DNA of 34,530 nt from Syntrophothermus sp. DTU052 (GCA_001512495.1 LFRU01000075.1:1-34530), one strand, 5' to 3'; shown: positions 24,340 through 33,958, numbered from the stretch's first letter. Made by a program: numbers and translations. Notes: generated from the letters alone by a model not told the origin.

Positions 24340-25380
24340 GTGAGTGGAAGGGAGGCCATTAACAATGGCAGAATGGATAAAGAAAAAAATGAGGCCTTAG
24401 AAGCGGCAATCAGGCGAATTGAGAAGGATTTCGGACGGGGCTCGATAATGCGGTTGGGTGAAGCCGCCAACATGAATGTCGAGGTGATAACTACCGGATG
24501 TCTTTCCCTGGATCTGGCTTTAGGTGTTGGAGGCCTGCCGCGTGGCAGGGTGGTAGAGATCTTCGGCCCCGAATCGTCCGGTAAGACAACTGTGGCCCTG
24601 CATGTTATAGCCGAGGCCCAAAAAGCAGGCGGAATCGCCGCCTTTATTGATGTTGAGCATGCTCTGGATCCATTGTATGCGAAAAACCTGGGGGTAGACA
24701 TAGCCAACCTGCTTGTTGCCCAGCCGGATATGGGAGAGCAGGCTCTGGAAATAGCAGAGGCTCTGGTTCGCAGCGGTGCGGTTGACGTCATAGTAGTTGA
24801 CTCCGTAGCCGCTCTGGTTCCTCGTGCTGAGTTGGAAGGAGATATGGGCGATGTGCATGTCGGACTGCAGGCGCGCCTCATGTCCCAGGCCCTGCGCAAA
24901 TTGACGGCTATAGTGTCAAAATCCAAGACCTGTGCCATTTTCATTAACCAGATTCGGGAAAAGGTGGGGATAAGCTACGGTAATCCGGAAACAACTCCCG
25001 GGGGAAGAGCGTTAAAATTCTACTCCTCGGTACGCCTGGAAGTTAGAAAGGGCGATACTATAAAGCATGGTACAGACATTTCCGGCAACAGGACCAGAGT
25101 GAAGGTGGTTAAGAATAAAGTAGCGCCTCCTTTTAAGCAATGTGAATTCGATATCATGTATGGTGAGGGCATTTCCCGGGCCGGTGATATCCTCGATCTG
25201 GCGACTGAACTGAGCATTATTCAGAAGAGCGGTTCATGGTATGCGTACGACGGCGAACGTTTGGGACAGGGTAGAGAAAATGCCAAAGACTATATCAAAA
25301 ACAACCCTGACCTTTTTGCTGCTCTGGAGTCCAGGATCCGGGAGCAGGTCATGCCCAGTTCCTCCCCGCAGGAGGAGTAA
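24340..25380 (+). CDS. recA: recombinase RecA
   Basis: The strand-exchange and SOS coprotease ATPase. It is 346 residues from GTG 24340, chosen because GAGGAGGGG (24325-24333) lies six bases before it; ATG 24373 ([12 protein letters not shown]) is the alternative, and earlier in-frame starts lie upstream of the operator. Walker A GPESSGKT is at 76-83, followed by the diagnostic [29 protein letters not shown] and [16 protein letters not shown] segments. The C-terminus is acidic, as usual. It is regulated by the LexA box just upstream. A possible 39-codon frame and a terminator follow. Confidence 0.98.
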   Translation: MSGREAINNGRMDKEKNEALEAAIRRIEKDFGRGSIMRLGEAANMNVEVITTGCLSLDLALGVGGLPRGRVVEIFGPESSGKTTVALHVIAEAQKAGGIAAFIDVEHALDPLYAKNLGVDIANLLVAQPDMGEQALEIAEALVRSGAVDVIVVDSVAALVPRAELEGDMGDVHVGLQARLMSQALRKLTAIVSKSKTCAIFINQIREKVGISYGNPETTPGGRALKFYSSVRLEVRKGDTIKHGTDISGNRTRVKVVKNKVAPPFKQCEFDIMYGEGISRAGDILDLATELSIIQKSGSWYAYDGERLGQGRENAKDYIKNNPDLFAALESRIREQVMPSSSPQEE

Positions 25381-25384
25381 AAAC

Positions 25385-25413
25385 TTGACACTGTACAATG
25401 AAGGGAATACAAT
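25385..25413 (+). promoter_or_regulatory. near-consensus sigma-A promoter between recA and rny
   Basis: TTGACA (25385-25390), exactly 17 bp, then TACAAT (25408-25413): 6/6 and 5/6 matches, the best vegetative promoter in the window. A terminator lies only about 80-100 nt downstream (25492-25519). It therefore defines a short transcript, or a leader read through into rny. Confidence 0.65.
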
Positions 25414-25504
25414 TCTATTAGAGAAAGAAGGAATTCACCCGTTTTTAAAGAGGATGTTGTATTTAAAACCAGGTGAACGACTTCTGCTACTAACCGAGTT
25501 TTGA
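25385..25504 (+). CDS. possible 39-residue protein after recA
   Basis: TTG 25385 stands nine bases after AGGAGG (25370-25375, within the end of recA). It opens a 39-codon frame beginning MTLYNEGNTILLEKEG and ending in the loop of the terminator hairpin (TGA at 25502-25504). The end, HPFLKRMLYLKPGERLLLL, faintly recalls the N-terminal domain of RsmE-type methyltransferases, but that is weak. The TTG is also the first half of a consensus -35 box, so the coding reading and the promoter reading compete; no homologue is recognised. Confidence 0.3.
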   Translation: MTLYNEGNTILLEKEGIHPFLKRMLYLKPGERLLLLTEF

Positions 25505-25519
25505 CTCGGTTTTATTTTA
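25492..25519 (+). terminator. intrinsic terminator between recA and rny
   Basis: AACCGAGT (25492-25499) pairs with ACTCGGTT (25504-25511) around the loop TTTG, followed by TTATTTTAT. Confidence 0.85.
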
Positions 25520-25579
25520 TGCCCAGGGTTGGTGATTTCTTGCATTGTAGTATCGACCGGTAACAGGAGGTGATTGTGA

Positions 25580-27115
25580 ATTATTGAAACGTTTGTAGTT
25601 GGACTGGCAGGAGTTGCAGCTGGAGCTGTAGCCGGATACATCTTGCGCAACTTGGTTGCCAAAAGTAAGATTGGTTCTGCAGAAGAAGAAGCCAAGAGGA
25701 TTTATGAGGAAGCGGTCAAAGCGGCCGAGACCAAAAAGAAGGAATCTTTGCTGGAAGCTAAAGAGGAGATCCATAGATCTCGTCAGGAAGCCGAAAGGGA
25801 ACTTCGGGATCGCCGGCGGGAACTGGATCGCAATGAGAGAAGGATTATTCAAAAGGAAGAAACCCTCGACAAGAAATTGGATGCTCTTGAACAGAGGGAA
25901 GAATCGTTGCACAACAGGGAGAAGGAAATTGAAAGATTACAGCAGAACCTGCAGCTGCTTTTCAGTCAGCAGCTTAAGGAACTGGAGAGACTCTCCGGTC
26001 TCAGTTCAGAAGAAGCCAAACAGGTACTGCTGAAAAACGTTGAACAACAGATTCGTCAGGAAATGGCACTGCTGATCAGAACGATTGAAGGCGAGGCCAA
26101 GGAAGAGGCGGCAAAACGGGCCCGCGATATTGTATCGCTGGCTATCCAAAGGTGTGCCGCCGATGTGGCAGCGGAAACCACCGTTTCCGTAGTAGCGCTT
26201 CCCAATGATGAAATGAAAGGTCGCATAATCGGGCGTGAGGGAAGAAATATCAGGACCTTTGAAAACCTCACCGGGGTGGATCTGATAATAGATGACACAC
26301 CCGAGGCGGTAATACTCTCATCATTCGATCCTATCAGGAGAGAAGTGGCGAGGGTCGCTCTGGAAAAACTGATTGCTGACGGCAGGATCCATCCAGCCCG
26401 AATTGAGGAAATCGTGGGTAAAGCCCAGAAAGAGATTGATCAGCATGTCCGTGAGGTGGGAGAACAGGCAGCTTTTGAAGTTGGAGTTCACGGTCTCCAC
26501 CCGGAGCTTATCAAACTGCTGGGCAGGCTCAAATACCGTACCAGTTATGGACAAAACGTTTTGCGGCATTCAATTGAGGTAGCACACCTGGCCGCGATTA
26601 TGGCAGCAGAACTGGATTGCGATATACCGCTCGCCAAACGAGCAGGACTGCTGCACGATATTGGTAAAGCGGTTGATCATGAGATGAGCGGACCCCATGT
26701 TGAGATAGGCATGGAACTGGCGAAAAAATACCGGGAAAACAAGGATGTTATACATGCAATTGCAGCCCATCATGGTGATATAGAACCGCAGAGCGTAGAG
26801 GCGGTACTGGTTCAAGCAGCGGACGCCATCTCTGCTTCCAGGCCGGGAGCCAGACGAGAAACCCTGGAGGCCTATATCAAGAGGCTGGAAAAGCTCGAGG
26901 AATTAGCCGACTCGTTTACGGGGGTTGAAAGATCTTTTGCCATCCAGGCAGGACGAGAAATCAGGATCATTGTCAAGCCGGAGTCGGTCGATGATTTAGG
27001 ATCAATAACCCTGGCACGTGATGTAGCCAAAATGATTGAACAGGAAATGGACTACCCCGGACAGATTCGGGTAGTAGTTATAAGGGAAACACGGGCCATC
27101 GAACATGCAAAATAG
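25580..27115 (+). CDS. rny: ribonuclease Y, with no standard start codon
   Basis: The membrane-anchored endoribonuclease that initiates mRNA decay in Firmicutes. It is 511 residues: a membrane helix (about 4-22, [19 protein letters not shown]), a long charged coiled coil (about 30-190), a KH domain with GRIIGREG (214-221), an HD domain with the catalytic His-Asp pair at about 358-359 (LLHDIGK), and the conserved C-terminal domain. A full SD, AGGAGGTGAT (25565-25574), precedes the gene, but GTG 25576 runs into TGA after three codons, and the rny frame is closed by TGA at 25577. The first in-frame codons after the SD are ATT ATT (25580, 25583). Either ATT initiates, or a one-base insertion separates GTG AAT from ATT GAA. 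TTG 25643 would delete the membrane anchor. Confidence 0.93.
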   Translation: MIETFVVGLAGVAAGAVAGYILRNLVAKSKIGSAEEEAKRIYEEAVKAAETKKKESLLEAKEEIHRSRQEAERELRDRRRELDRNERRIIQKEETLDKKLDALEQREESLHNREKEIERLQQNLQLLFSQQLKELERLSGLSSEEAKQVLLKNVEQQIRQEMALLIRTIEGEAKEEAAKRARDIVSLAIQRCAADVAAETTVSVVALPNDEMKGRIIGREGRNIRTFENLTGVDLIIDDTPEAVILSSFDPIRREVARVALEKLIADGRIHPARIEEIVGKAQKEIDQHVREVGEQAAFEVGVHGLHPELIKLLGRLKYRTSYGQNVLRHSIEVAHLAAIMAAELDCDIPLAKRAGLLHDIGKAVDHEMSGPHVEIGMELAKKYRENKDVIHAIAAHHGDIEPQSVEAVLVQAADAISASRPGARRETLEAYIKRLEKLEELADSFTGVERSFAIQAGREIRIIVKPESVDDLGSITLARDVAKMIEQEMDYPGQIRVVVIRETRAIEHAK

Positions 27116-27129
27116 ATAAGCAGAAGATG

Positions 27130-27161
27130 ATTAAGGACCTCAGCAATGAGGTCCTTAATTT
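27130..27161 (+). terminator. intrinsic terminator after rny
   Basis: A perfect 13-bp stem, ATTAAGGACCTCA (27130-27142) with TGAGGTCCTTAAT (27147-27159), a GCAA loop and a short T tail. The GCAA tetraloop is the same as in the rodZ terminator. Confidence 0.8.
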
Positions 27162-27262
27162 GAATCCGTCACATAATATGAGACCGGTAGCCGCATATAT
27201 GGTAATATGACCGCCGTCAGGCAATAATGGATGGTAGCACGGAATAGGTTGGAGGTAGGATT

Positions 27263-28048
27263 ATGAGAATTCTTATGATCGGTGATATCGTCGGCAGGCC
27301 GGGAAGAAAGGCTGCTGCCACCCTGCTGCCACAGATAATCCGGGAGCATAAGGTTGATTTCGTAATAGCCAATGGCGAAAATGCGGCCGGTGGTCGGGGC
27401 ATCACCGGGGATGTTGCTGATGAATTGTTGCGCCTGGGGATTGATGTGATTACCATGGGCAATCATGTATGGGATAATCGGGATATTTACAACTTCATAG
27501 ATGCTGAATACAGGCTTTTGAGACCTGCCAACTACCCCGAAGACTGTCCCGGTCAGGGCTATAATATATATTCCGGTCCATCCGGTCGCAGGATAGCGGT
27601 TATCAATATTGCCGGGCGGGTTTTCCTGGACTATCTGGAGTGCCCTTTCCGCACTGTGGATTACATAATCAGAAAGATTGAAAACCAGGCGGACATAATC
27701 CTGGTCGATTTGCATGCGGAGGCGACCTCGGAAAAGGAAGCCCTGGGATGGTATCTGGATGGGAGAGTAACCGCAGTTTTTGGTACCCATACTCATGTGC
27801 AGACGGCTGATGAGACCATACTTCCCGGAGGTACAGCCTATATAACCGATGTAGGAATGACCGGTCCCTATAATTCTGTTCTTGGAGTAAAAACCCAACA
27901 GGTTATTGAGAGGTTTTTAACTCAGAGGCCATGTCATTTTGAGGTTGCTTCAGGCCCATTGCAGTTGGATGCAGCACTGCTGGAGATTGATGAAGCATCC
28001 CTGAAGCCGATTTCCATTAAGCGGATAAAGGAACAGGTGGAAGCATAA
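27263..28048 (+). CDS. ymdB: YmdB-family metallophosphoesterase
   Basis: A 261-residue binuclear-metal phosphodiesterase related to 2',3'-cNMP phosphodiesterases; in B. subtilis YmdB influences biofilm and motility decisions. Metal ligands are visible as Asp8 in MIGDIVG, Glu39 in ANGENAAGG, Asn67/His68 in MGNHVWD, and the later His residues in DLHAEATSEK and GTHTHVQT. The start is ATG 27263 after TGGAGGTAGG. rny-ymdB-spoVS is the same order as in B. subtilis. No terminator separates it clearly from spoVS, which has its own promoter. Confidence 0.95.
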   Translation: MRILMIGDIVGRPGRKAAATLLPQIIREHKVDFVIANGENAAGGRGITGDVADELLRLGIDVITMGNHVWDNRDIYNFIDAEYRLLRPANYPEDCPGQGYNIYSGPSGRRIAVINIAGRVFLDYLECPFRTVDYIIRKIENQADIILVDLHAEATSEKEALGWYLDGRVTAVFGTHTHVQTADETILPGGTAYITDVGMTGPYNSVLGVKTQQVIERFLTQRPCHFEVASGPLQLDAALLEIDEASLKPISIKRIKEQVEA

Positions 28049-28088
28049 GTATACGGTGGTAAAAAAATCAAGACCCTCTGTTTGAAAA

Positions 28089-28115
28089 GCAGGAATTATA
28101 AAAAATGTTGCGAAT
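28089..28115 (+). promoter_or_regulatory. sigma-H-type promoter of spoVS
   Basis: GCAGGAATT (28089-28097) fits the sigma-H -35 consensus RnAGGAwWW completely. TGCGAAT (28109-28115) fits the -10 RnnGAAT except its first base, at 11-bp spacing. It lies 52 bp before spoVS, a gene known to be sigma-H controlled in B. subtilis. Confidence 0.75.
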
Positions 28116-28166
28116 ATATTGATGAAGAGCAACTAGTTTAATGCTGTTATTGAAGGGGGTCATTTA

Positions 28167-28427
28167 ATGGAGGTATTAAAGGTTTCAGCAAAGTCAAGCC
28201 CAAATTCGGTGGCCGGTGCCCTGGCTGGTGTGCTGCGAGAAAAGGGTGCAGCCGAAATCCAAGCTATTGGGGCAGGAGCCATAAACCAAGCAGTTAAAGC
28301 AGTAGCTATAGCACGTGGATTTGTTGCCCCTAGTGGAATGGATCTTATCTGCATCCCGGCCTTTACGGATATTGTGATAGATGGAGAAGAAAGGACAGCC
28401 ATCAAGTTTATCATTGAACCCAGGTAG
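28167..28427 (+). CDS. spoVS: stage V sporulation protein S
   Basis: The 86-residue SpoVS, an Alba-like small protein, extremely conserved: MEVLKVSAKSSPNSVAGALA start, the IGAGAINQAVKAVAIARG helix region and the CIPAFTDI strand are all present. Loss of SpoVS in B. subtilis affects spore coat assembly and core dehydration and lets asymmetric septation be bypassed in some mutants. The start is ATG 28167, after GAAGGGGGT. It is preceded by a sigma-H-type promoter and followed by a terminator, so it is probably monocistronic. Confidence 0.97.
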   Translation: MEVLKVSAKSSPNSVAGALAGVLREKGAAEIQAIGAGAINQAVKAVAIARGFVAPSGMDLICIPAFTDIVIDGEERTAIKFIIEPR

Positions 28428-28459
28428 ATGATAAAGTTGCTCTGGAATACAAAAATATC

Positions 28460-28493
28460 AGGACCTGCATTCATCTCGGCAGGTCCTTTATTG
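28460..28493 (+). terminator. intrinsic terminator after spoVS
   Basis: AGGACCTGC (28460-28468) pairs with GCAGGTCCT (28479-28487) around a 10-nt loop, followed by TTATTGTT. Confidence 0.87.
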
Positions 28494-28526
28494 TTAGGGG
28501 ACGAATGTTTCTGAAAGGAGAAAAAA

Positions 28527-29447
28527 GTGATTATCGATCTTCATGCCGATACCATTTCCCGGATTGCTGTTAAGGGGGAGCACCTGGCGAGCAACAGCGG
28601 TCATTTTGACCTGAGGAGGGCCCGGGATGTCGGGGTTAGGCTGCAGGTTCTCTCGTTATACAGCTCTGAACGCGACAGCAACCGTGCGTTAGAGGACATC
28701 CTTTTTCAGATCGACTACTTTGAACAGGAGATGCTTTCCTGTGGAAATCTGGCTTACCGGGTAAGGAGTAAAGAGGATCTGGAAGACGGTTGGAGCCAGG
28801 AGCGGATTGGATTGATGTTACACCTCGAAGGCGGTGAGGCTCTTGGCACCAGGATTTCCAATCTTCGTACCCTTTACCGTTTAGGGGTTAGGAGTGTCGG
28901 CCTAACCTGGAATCACCGTAATCTCCTGGCTGATGGGGTTATGGACGGTGTTAGCGGCGGAGGATTGTCAGAATGGGGTCGCGAAGTAATCCATGAAATG
29001 AACCGCCTGGGGATGATAGTTGATCTGGCACACATATCGCCCGCCGGTTTCTGGAGTGTCCTCCAGGCCACCAATAAGCCGGTGATCGTAAGCCATGCCA
29101 ATGCGCTGGCTATCTGCCCCCACCCACGCAACCTGAGAGACGAACAGTTGCTGGCTATAGCAAAGAACGGGGGCCTGGTGGGGCTGACCTTCGTCCCCGA
29201 CTTTGTTGCTGACCACGAGGCATCGCTGGAGATCCTGGTAGAGCATATTCGTCATATGATCAGGATAATGGGAGAGGAACACGTTGCCCTGGGATCAGAT
29301 TTTGACGGAACGGAAACCACGGTGATAAGTGATGTCAGCGCCTACCCATTACTGCCGGCAGCACTGGAGAAACATGGATTGAATGCCGGTGAAATTGAAA
29401 GACTACTCAAAGACAATTTCCTGCGGGTATTGAATGACATATTGTAA
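28527..29447 (+). CDS. membrane dipeptidase (peptidase M19)
   Basis: A zinc dipeptidase of the renal-dipeptidase family, 306 residues. The metal-binding HAD is at 6-8 (DLHADT), the bridging Glu lies in HLEGGEAL, and the further family blocks VGLTWNHRN, VDLAHIS, VSHANA and GSDFDG are in order. Family members cleave dipeptides, including some with a D-residue; the actual substrate here is unknown. No signal peptide is present despite the family name, so it is probably cytoplasmic. The start is GTG 28527, six bases after AAAGGAG. A PHP phosphoesterase gene follows within 60 bp. Confidence 0.94.
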   Translation: MIIDLHADTISRIAVKGEHLASNSGHFDLRRARDVGVRLQVLSLYSSERDSNRALEDILFQIDYFEQEMLSCGNLAYRVRSKEDLEDGWSQERIGLMLHLEGGEALGTRISNLRTLYRLGVRSVGLTWNHRNLLADGVMDGVSGGGLSEWGREVIHEMNRLGMIVDLAHISPAGFWSVLQATNKPVIVSHANALAICPHPRNLRDEQLLAIAKNGGLVGLTFVPDFVADHEASLEILVEHIRHMIRIMGEEHVALGSDFDGTETTVISDVSAYPLLPAALEKHGLNAGEIERLLKDNFLRVLNDIL

Positions 29448-29507
29448 AATAGGCTTTGTCGGGAAGTAATCAGCTTATTAGACTCAGTAAGGGAAGTTGT
29501 GGGATCT

Positions 29508-30329
29508 ATGGGATTTGACCTGCACGTTCATACTACAGCATCCGATGGAAAATTGAGAGCCGAGGAAGTTATTCAGTTGGCTATTGATCTGGGCCTTGAA
29601 GGTCTGGCAATTACCGATCATGATACGATAAACGCTATCAACCCGGCATTACACTTCATATCCCGGAGGAGAATCAGCCTCGAACTGGTTCCGGGCATAG
29701 AGCTGAACACTGAAGCCGGAGACAACGAAATCCATATCCTGGGTTACTACCTGGACCACAACAACAAGTCACTGCTCCTCAAACTACGGGAACTAAAAGA
29801 ATCCCGAGATGAGAGGGCCTTCAAGATAGTGTCCCGTCTTGAAGAAATCGGATTGCCCCTTGATCTTGAACGGGTTAAGGAACATGCTCAGGGTGAGGTG
29901 GTTGGGCGGCCGCATATTGCGGATGCCATGATTGAAGAAGGGTATGTGCGTACCAGAGAAGAAGCCTTTGAGAAATACCTGGATCACGGCCGACCTGCAT
30001 ATGTTTCCAGATACAAGTTTCCACCCCGGGAGGCGATTGAACTGATTAAAGGATGCGGGGGATTGGCGGTTCTGGCGCACCCGGGATTGATAGACGACCC
30101 GACGGTGGTTGCAGAAGTTATTGCCATGGGAGTAGACGGATTAGAGGTATACTACCCCCAGCATTCCGATGAACAGACATCATATTATCGGCTGCTGGCT
30201 GAGGAAAAAGGGCTGTTGATTACCGGCGGCTCAGACTTTCATGGACCGAACGAAGGTAATAAATTGGGGACGGTGCGAATTGACAGGAGTTTGATAACAG
30301 CCATGCAGAAGCGACTGCCAAGCAGATAA
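29508..30329 (+). CDS. PHP-domain phosphoesterase (RNase AM/YciV-like)
   Basis: A 273-residue stand-alone PHP protein. The metal sites are DLHVHTTASDG (His6, His8), ITDHDT, PGIELNTE, AHPGL and GGSDFHG, all intact. Relatives act as nucleoside 3',5'-bisphosphate phosphatases or 5'-3' RNA exonucleases on short RNAs (Rnm/YciV); which applies cannot be told from sequence. The start is ambiguous: ATG 29508 gives the family N-terminus MGFDLHVHT; GTG 29499 is three bases from GGGAAG. ATG is used here. Confidence 0.92.
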   Translation: MGFDLHVHTTASDGKLRAEEVIQLAIDLGLEGLAITDHDTINAINPALHFISRRRISLELVPGIELNTEAGDNEIHILGYYLDHNNKSLLLKLRELKESRDERAFKIVSRLEEIGLPLDLERVKEHAQGEVVGRPHIADAMIEEGYVRTREEAFEKYLDHGRPAYVSRYKFPPREAIELIKGCGGLAVLAHPGLIDDPTVVAEVIAMGVDGLEVYYPQHSDEQTSYYRLLAEEKGLLITGGSDFHGPNEGNKLGTVRIDRSLITAMQKRLPSR

Positions 30330-30400
30330 AAAAAGCAGGCACTAGAGAGGACAACACCGGTTGCTTGTAGAATAGTTGTTTTGAGGGGGAGAGGGAGAAT

Positions 30401-31357
30401 ATGGATTATTTCAGACGACATGCCCCTGTTTTGATCCAGGTTGTCGTTTTAGTAGTCATTATTGCAGTAATTATCGGTGGTCGTCCGTCGGTGGAGCAGC
30501 CGGAGGAAGTCATTTCGGGCAACACCAGACAGGTGGCGGTAATCAATGACAATTCAGCCTTACCTGCTGACACACCCCAATCCAACCCCGCGGATGAGAC
30601 CGGGAATGAAACAGGTGTGAATTCGGAGGTAGAACCGGGCGAGAACCGGATACCGCCGGCAGGTTCAACGGCGGAGCCGGCTGTGAAGCGCGAGGCTGAT
30701 GCAGCCGTAGAACAGAGGGAAGAGCCGGCTGTTAACCATGAACCCGATCCCGCCCCAGATCCAAAAGTGAAGGTGCCGGAGAACACCAATAATGAGCCGA
30801 CCATAAATCCGGTTCTGGAACCAACCGCAGACCCGGTGAGTCAGTCGGATGGCGATTTGGCGGGTGTGACAACTGAGATTCCAGCAGACAATCAGGCTGC
30901 AATGACTCCGGAAAATGAAGACGCCGCACCTGCAGAGGCCGGTAACCGTGAAACAACGGCCGGTTCCGAAGTCAGCCGCGGTAACAGCACCGCACGGGTA
31001 ATTGTCAATAATTCATTGCGTTATCTGGGAGCACCTTACCGCTATGGCGGAACTACCCCCAGCGGTTTCGATTGTTCAGGCTTTGTGAGGTATGTTTTCG
31101 GCCTGGAGGATATAGAACTGCCCAGGAGTTCTCGCGAACAGGCGACGGTGGGAACTCATGTGGATAAGGGTTCATTGTTGCCCGCCGATCTGGTTTTCTT
31201 CAAAACCGATGGCTCATCGCGGATAAATCACGTGGGAATATACCTGGGAGATAACAATTTTGTGCATGCCAGCCGAACCCGCGGGATTGTAATCACTTCT
31301 CTCGATGACAAGTACTACCTAAAAGCTTATTACGGAGCGCGCAGGGTTATCAAATAA
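30401..31357 (+). CDS. NlpC/P60 cell-wall hydrolase with long acidic linker
   Basis: 318 residues. A signal-anchor helix (about 9-27) is followed by about 165 residues of low-complexity linker rich in Glu, Pro, Ala, Asn and Asp (about 30-195, with repeated EPxV/EPAxDP units), and then an NlpC/P60 domain (about 198-318). The catalytic residues are Cys225 in GFDCSGF and His277 in INHVGIY, with His289 in FVHASR as the likely third polar residue. It should cut peptidoglycan stem peptides, typically the D-Glu-DAP bond, at the outer membrane face. The linker would span wall thickness. The start is ATG 30401 after GAGGGGGAGAGGGAG. Confidence 0.93.
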   Translation: MDYFRRHAPVLIQVVVLVVIIAVIIGGRPSVEQPEEVISGNTRQVAVINDNSALPADTPQSNPADETGNETGVNSEVEPGENRIPPAGSTAEPAVKREADAAVEQREEPAVNHEPDPAPDPKVKVPENTNNEPTINPVLEPTADPVSQSDGDLAGVTTEIPADNQAAMTPENEDAAPAEAGNRETTAGSEVSRGNSTARVIVNNSLRYLGAPYRYGGTTPSGFDCSGFVRYVFGLEDIELPRSSREQATVGTHVDKGSLLPADLVFFKTDGSSRINHVGIYLGDNNFVHASRTRGIVITSLDDKYYLKAYYGARRVIK

Positions 31358-31409
31358 TAATACGGGCCTACCTGTCTGGTTATGCTATATCCTGAGGAGG
31401 TGATCGGCG

Positions 31410-33166
<1,757 letters not shown>

Positions 33167-33200
33167 GGAATTATAGAACAAAGCACGGTTGGATTTGTAT

Positions 33201-33659
33201 ATGAAATATGTCGTGATGCTTTTGATGTCCGTACTTTTGGGGAGCCTTATCGGTTACCTCAACCAGTACGGGAAGGGAACCGCAGGAGCCAGAACCTATG
33301 CATTGATATGCTGTGGGGCCACCCTAGTTACGCTGGTTTCAAAATACTTCTTTATAAGTCTGGGTAAGCCATGGTTTGCGGATCCGGGAAGATTAAGCGC
33401 GCAGATAATACCAACTCTGGGCTTTTTAGCCACGTTTATTCTGTGGTTTGTAGAGAGCCGGGCGGAGTGGATTTCAATCGGCGTCAATATGTGGCTGGCG
33501 GCCCTGGTCGACCTGATAATAGGATCCGGTTTTGGACTGCGTGCATTGCTAGCCATAGGGTTTGTAATTCTGGTGCTGCCGCTCATCAGAACAGCAGAGG
33601 AAAGGCTCCGCTACCGGACGGCAGCTCAGGACAAACCGACAGAAAAGGTGGAGCCGTAG
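33201..33659 (+). CDS. MgtC/SapB-family membrane protein (divergent)
   Basis: 152 residues with four or so membrane segments (about 3-20, 35-53, 68-86, 90-125). The order of the MgtC/SapB core is recognisable: GSLIGY, AGARTYALICCGATLVTLVS, DPGRLSAQIIPTLGFL. However, the usual acidic residue of the GLER motif is replaced (GYLNQYG), and the glycine pair after the third segment is missing. It is probably a MgtC-like protein with altered function. The start is uncertain: ATG 33201 or TTG 33189, both with poor ribosome sites. The stop lies inside the loop of the following terminator. Confidence 0.78.
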   Translation: MKYVVMLLMSVLLGSLIGYLNQYGKGTAGARTYALICCGATLVTLVSKYFFISLGKPWFADPGRLSAQIIPTLGFLATFILWFVESRAEWISIGVNMWLAALVDLIIGSGFGLRALLAIGFVILVLPLIRTAEERLRYRTAAQDKPTEKVEP

Positions 33660-33684
33660 ACTGCGGCGGTCTCCACCTTATTTT
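33645..33684 (+). terminator. intrinsic terminator after the MgtC-like gene
   Basis: AAGGTGGAG (33645-33653) pairs with CTCCACCTT (33671-33679), followed by ATTTTAT. The loop holds the TAG stop and a small internal GCCG/CGGC hairpin. It stands between the convergent genes. Confidence 0.8.
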
Positions 33685-33715
33685 ATCTGCTCTCCAACGT
33701 CCCTGGTTATGAATA

Positions 33716-33928
33716 TCAGGCTTTCTCGGATTTTGTCTTCTCCTCCAGTTTCTGCAGGTCGGATAGCAGGCGATCAACATCAACACCATGCATTTGAGCA
33801 CCCTGCTCAATAGTCTCAAAGAGAGCCCCACCTCACCCAACGCAGTGGATGCCGTAATCCAGAAACACTCGTGCGGCCCCCGGAATCTTTCTCAGCGCAT
33901 CACCAATTATGGTATTTTTTGATACCAT
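33716..33928 (-). CDS. candidate selenoprotein: DUF1858-type redox protein with CxxU
   Basis: Reading from ATG at 33928 (after GGGAGGTGA) to TGA at 33718-33716 gives 71 codons with one internal TGA at 33835-33833. The protein MVSKNTIIGDALRKIPGAA..., VFLDYGIHCVG-U-GGALFETIEQGAQMHG, VDVDRLLSDLQKLEE follows the DUF1858/hybrid-cluster-associated redox-disulfide family closely on both sides of the TGA. In that family the motif is HCxxC: here Cys29, Val30, Gly31, then UGA as residue 32. Sense continues for 38 codons beyond it. A hairpin TTGAGC-AGGGT-GCTCAA (33810-33794) begins 23 nt after the UGA, its G-rich apical loop 29-33 nt away, within the range of bacterial SECIS elements. mnmH in the window supports selenium use. 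The alternative is a pseudogene with a Cys-to-stop (TGC/TGT to TGA) change. Confidence 0.82.
33794..33810 (-). promoter_or_regulatory. SECIS-like hairpin
   Basis: On the minus strand, TTGAGC (33810-33805), loop AGGGT (33804-33800) and GCTCAA (33799-33794) form a perfect 6-bp stem, or 7-bp with A-T closure. It lies inside the coding frame downstream of the in-frame UGA. The loop with its AGG start resembles the AGGUCU apical region of the E. coli fdhF SECIS. Functional assignment is inference. Confidence 0.6.
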
Positions 33929-33958
33929 CAGTTCACCTCCCTTTTAAGAATCGGTTCT

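Noticed and set aside
33586-33840. 84-codon minus-strand frame overlapping the candidate selenoprotein gene
   Set aside because: It is another frame of the same DNA, without SD; the family-like protein is in the frame containing the UGA.
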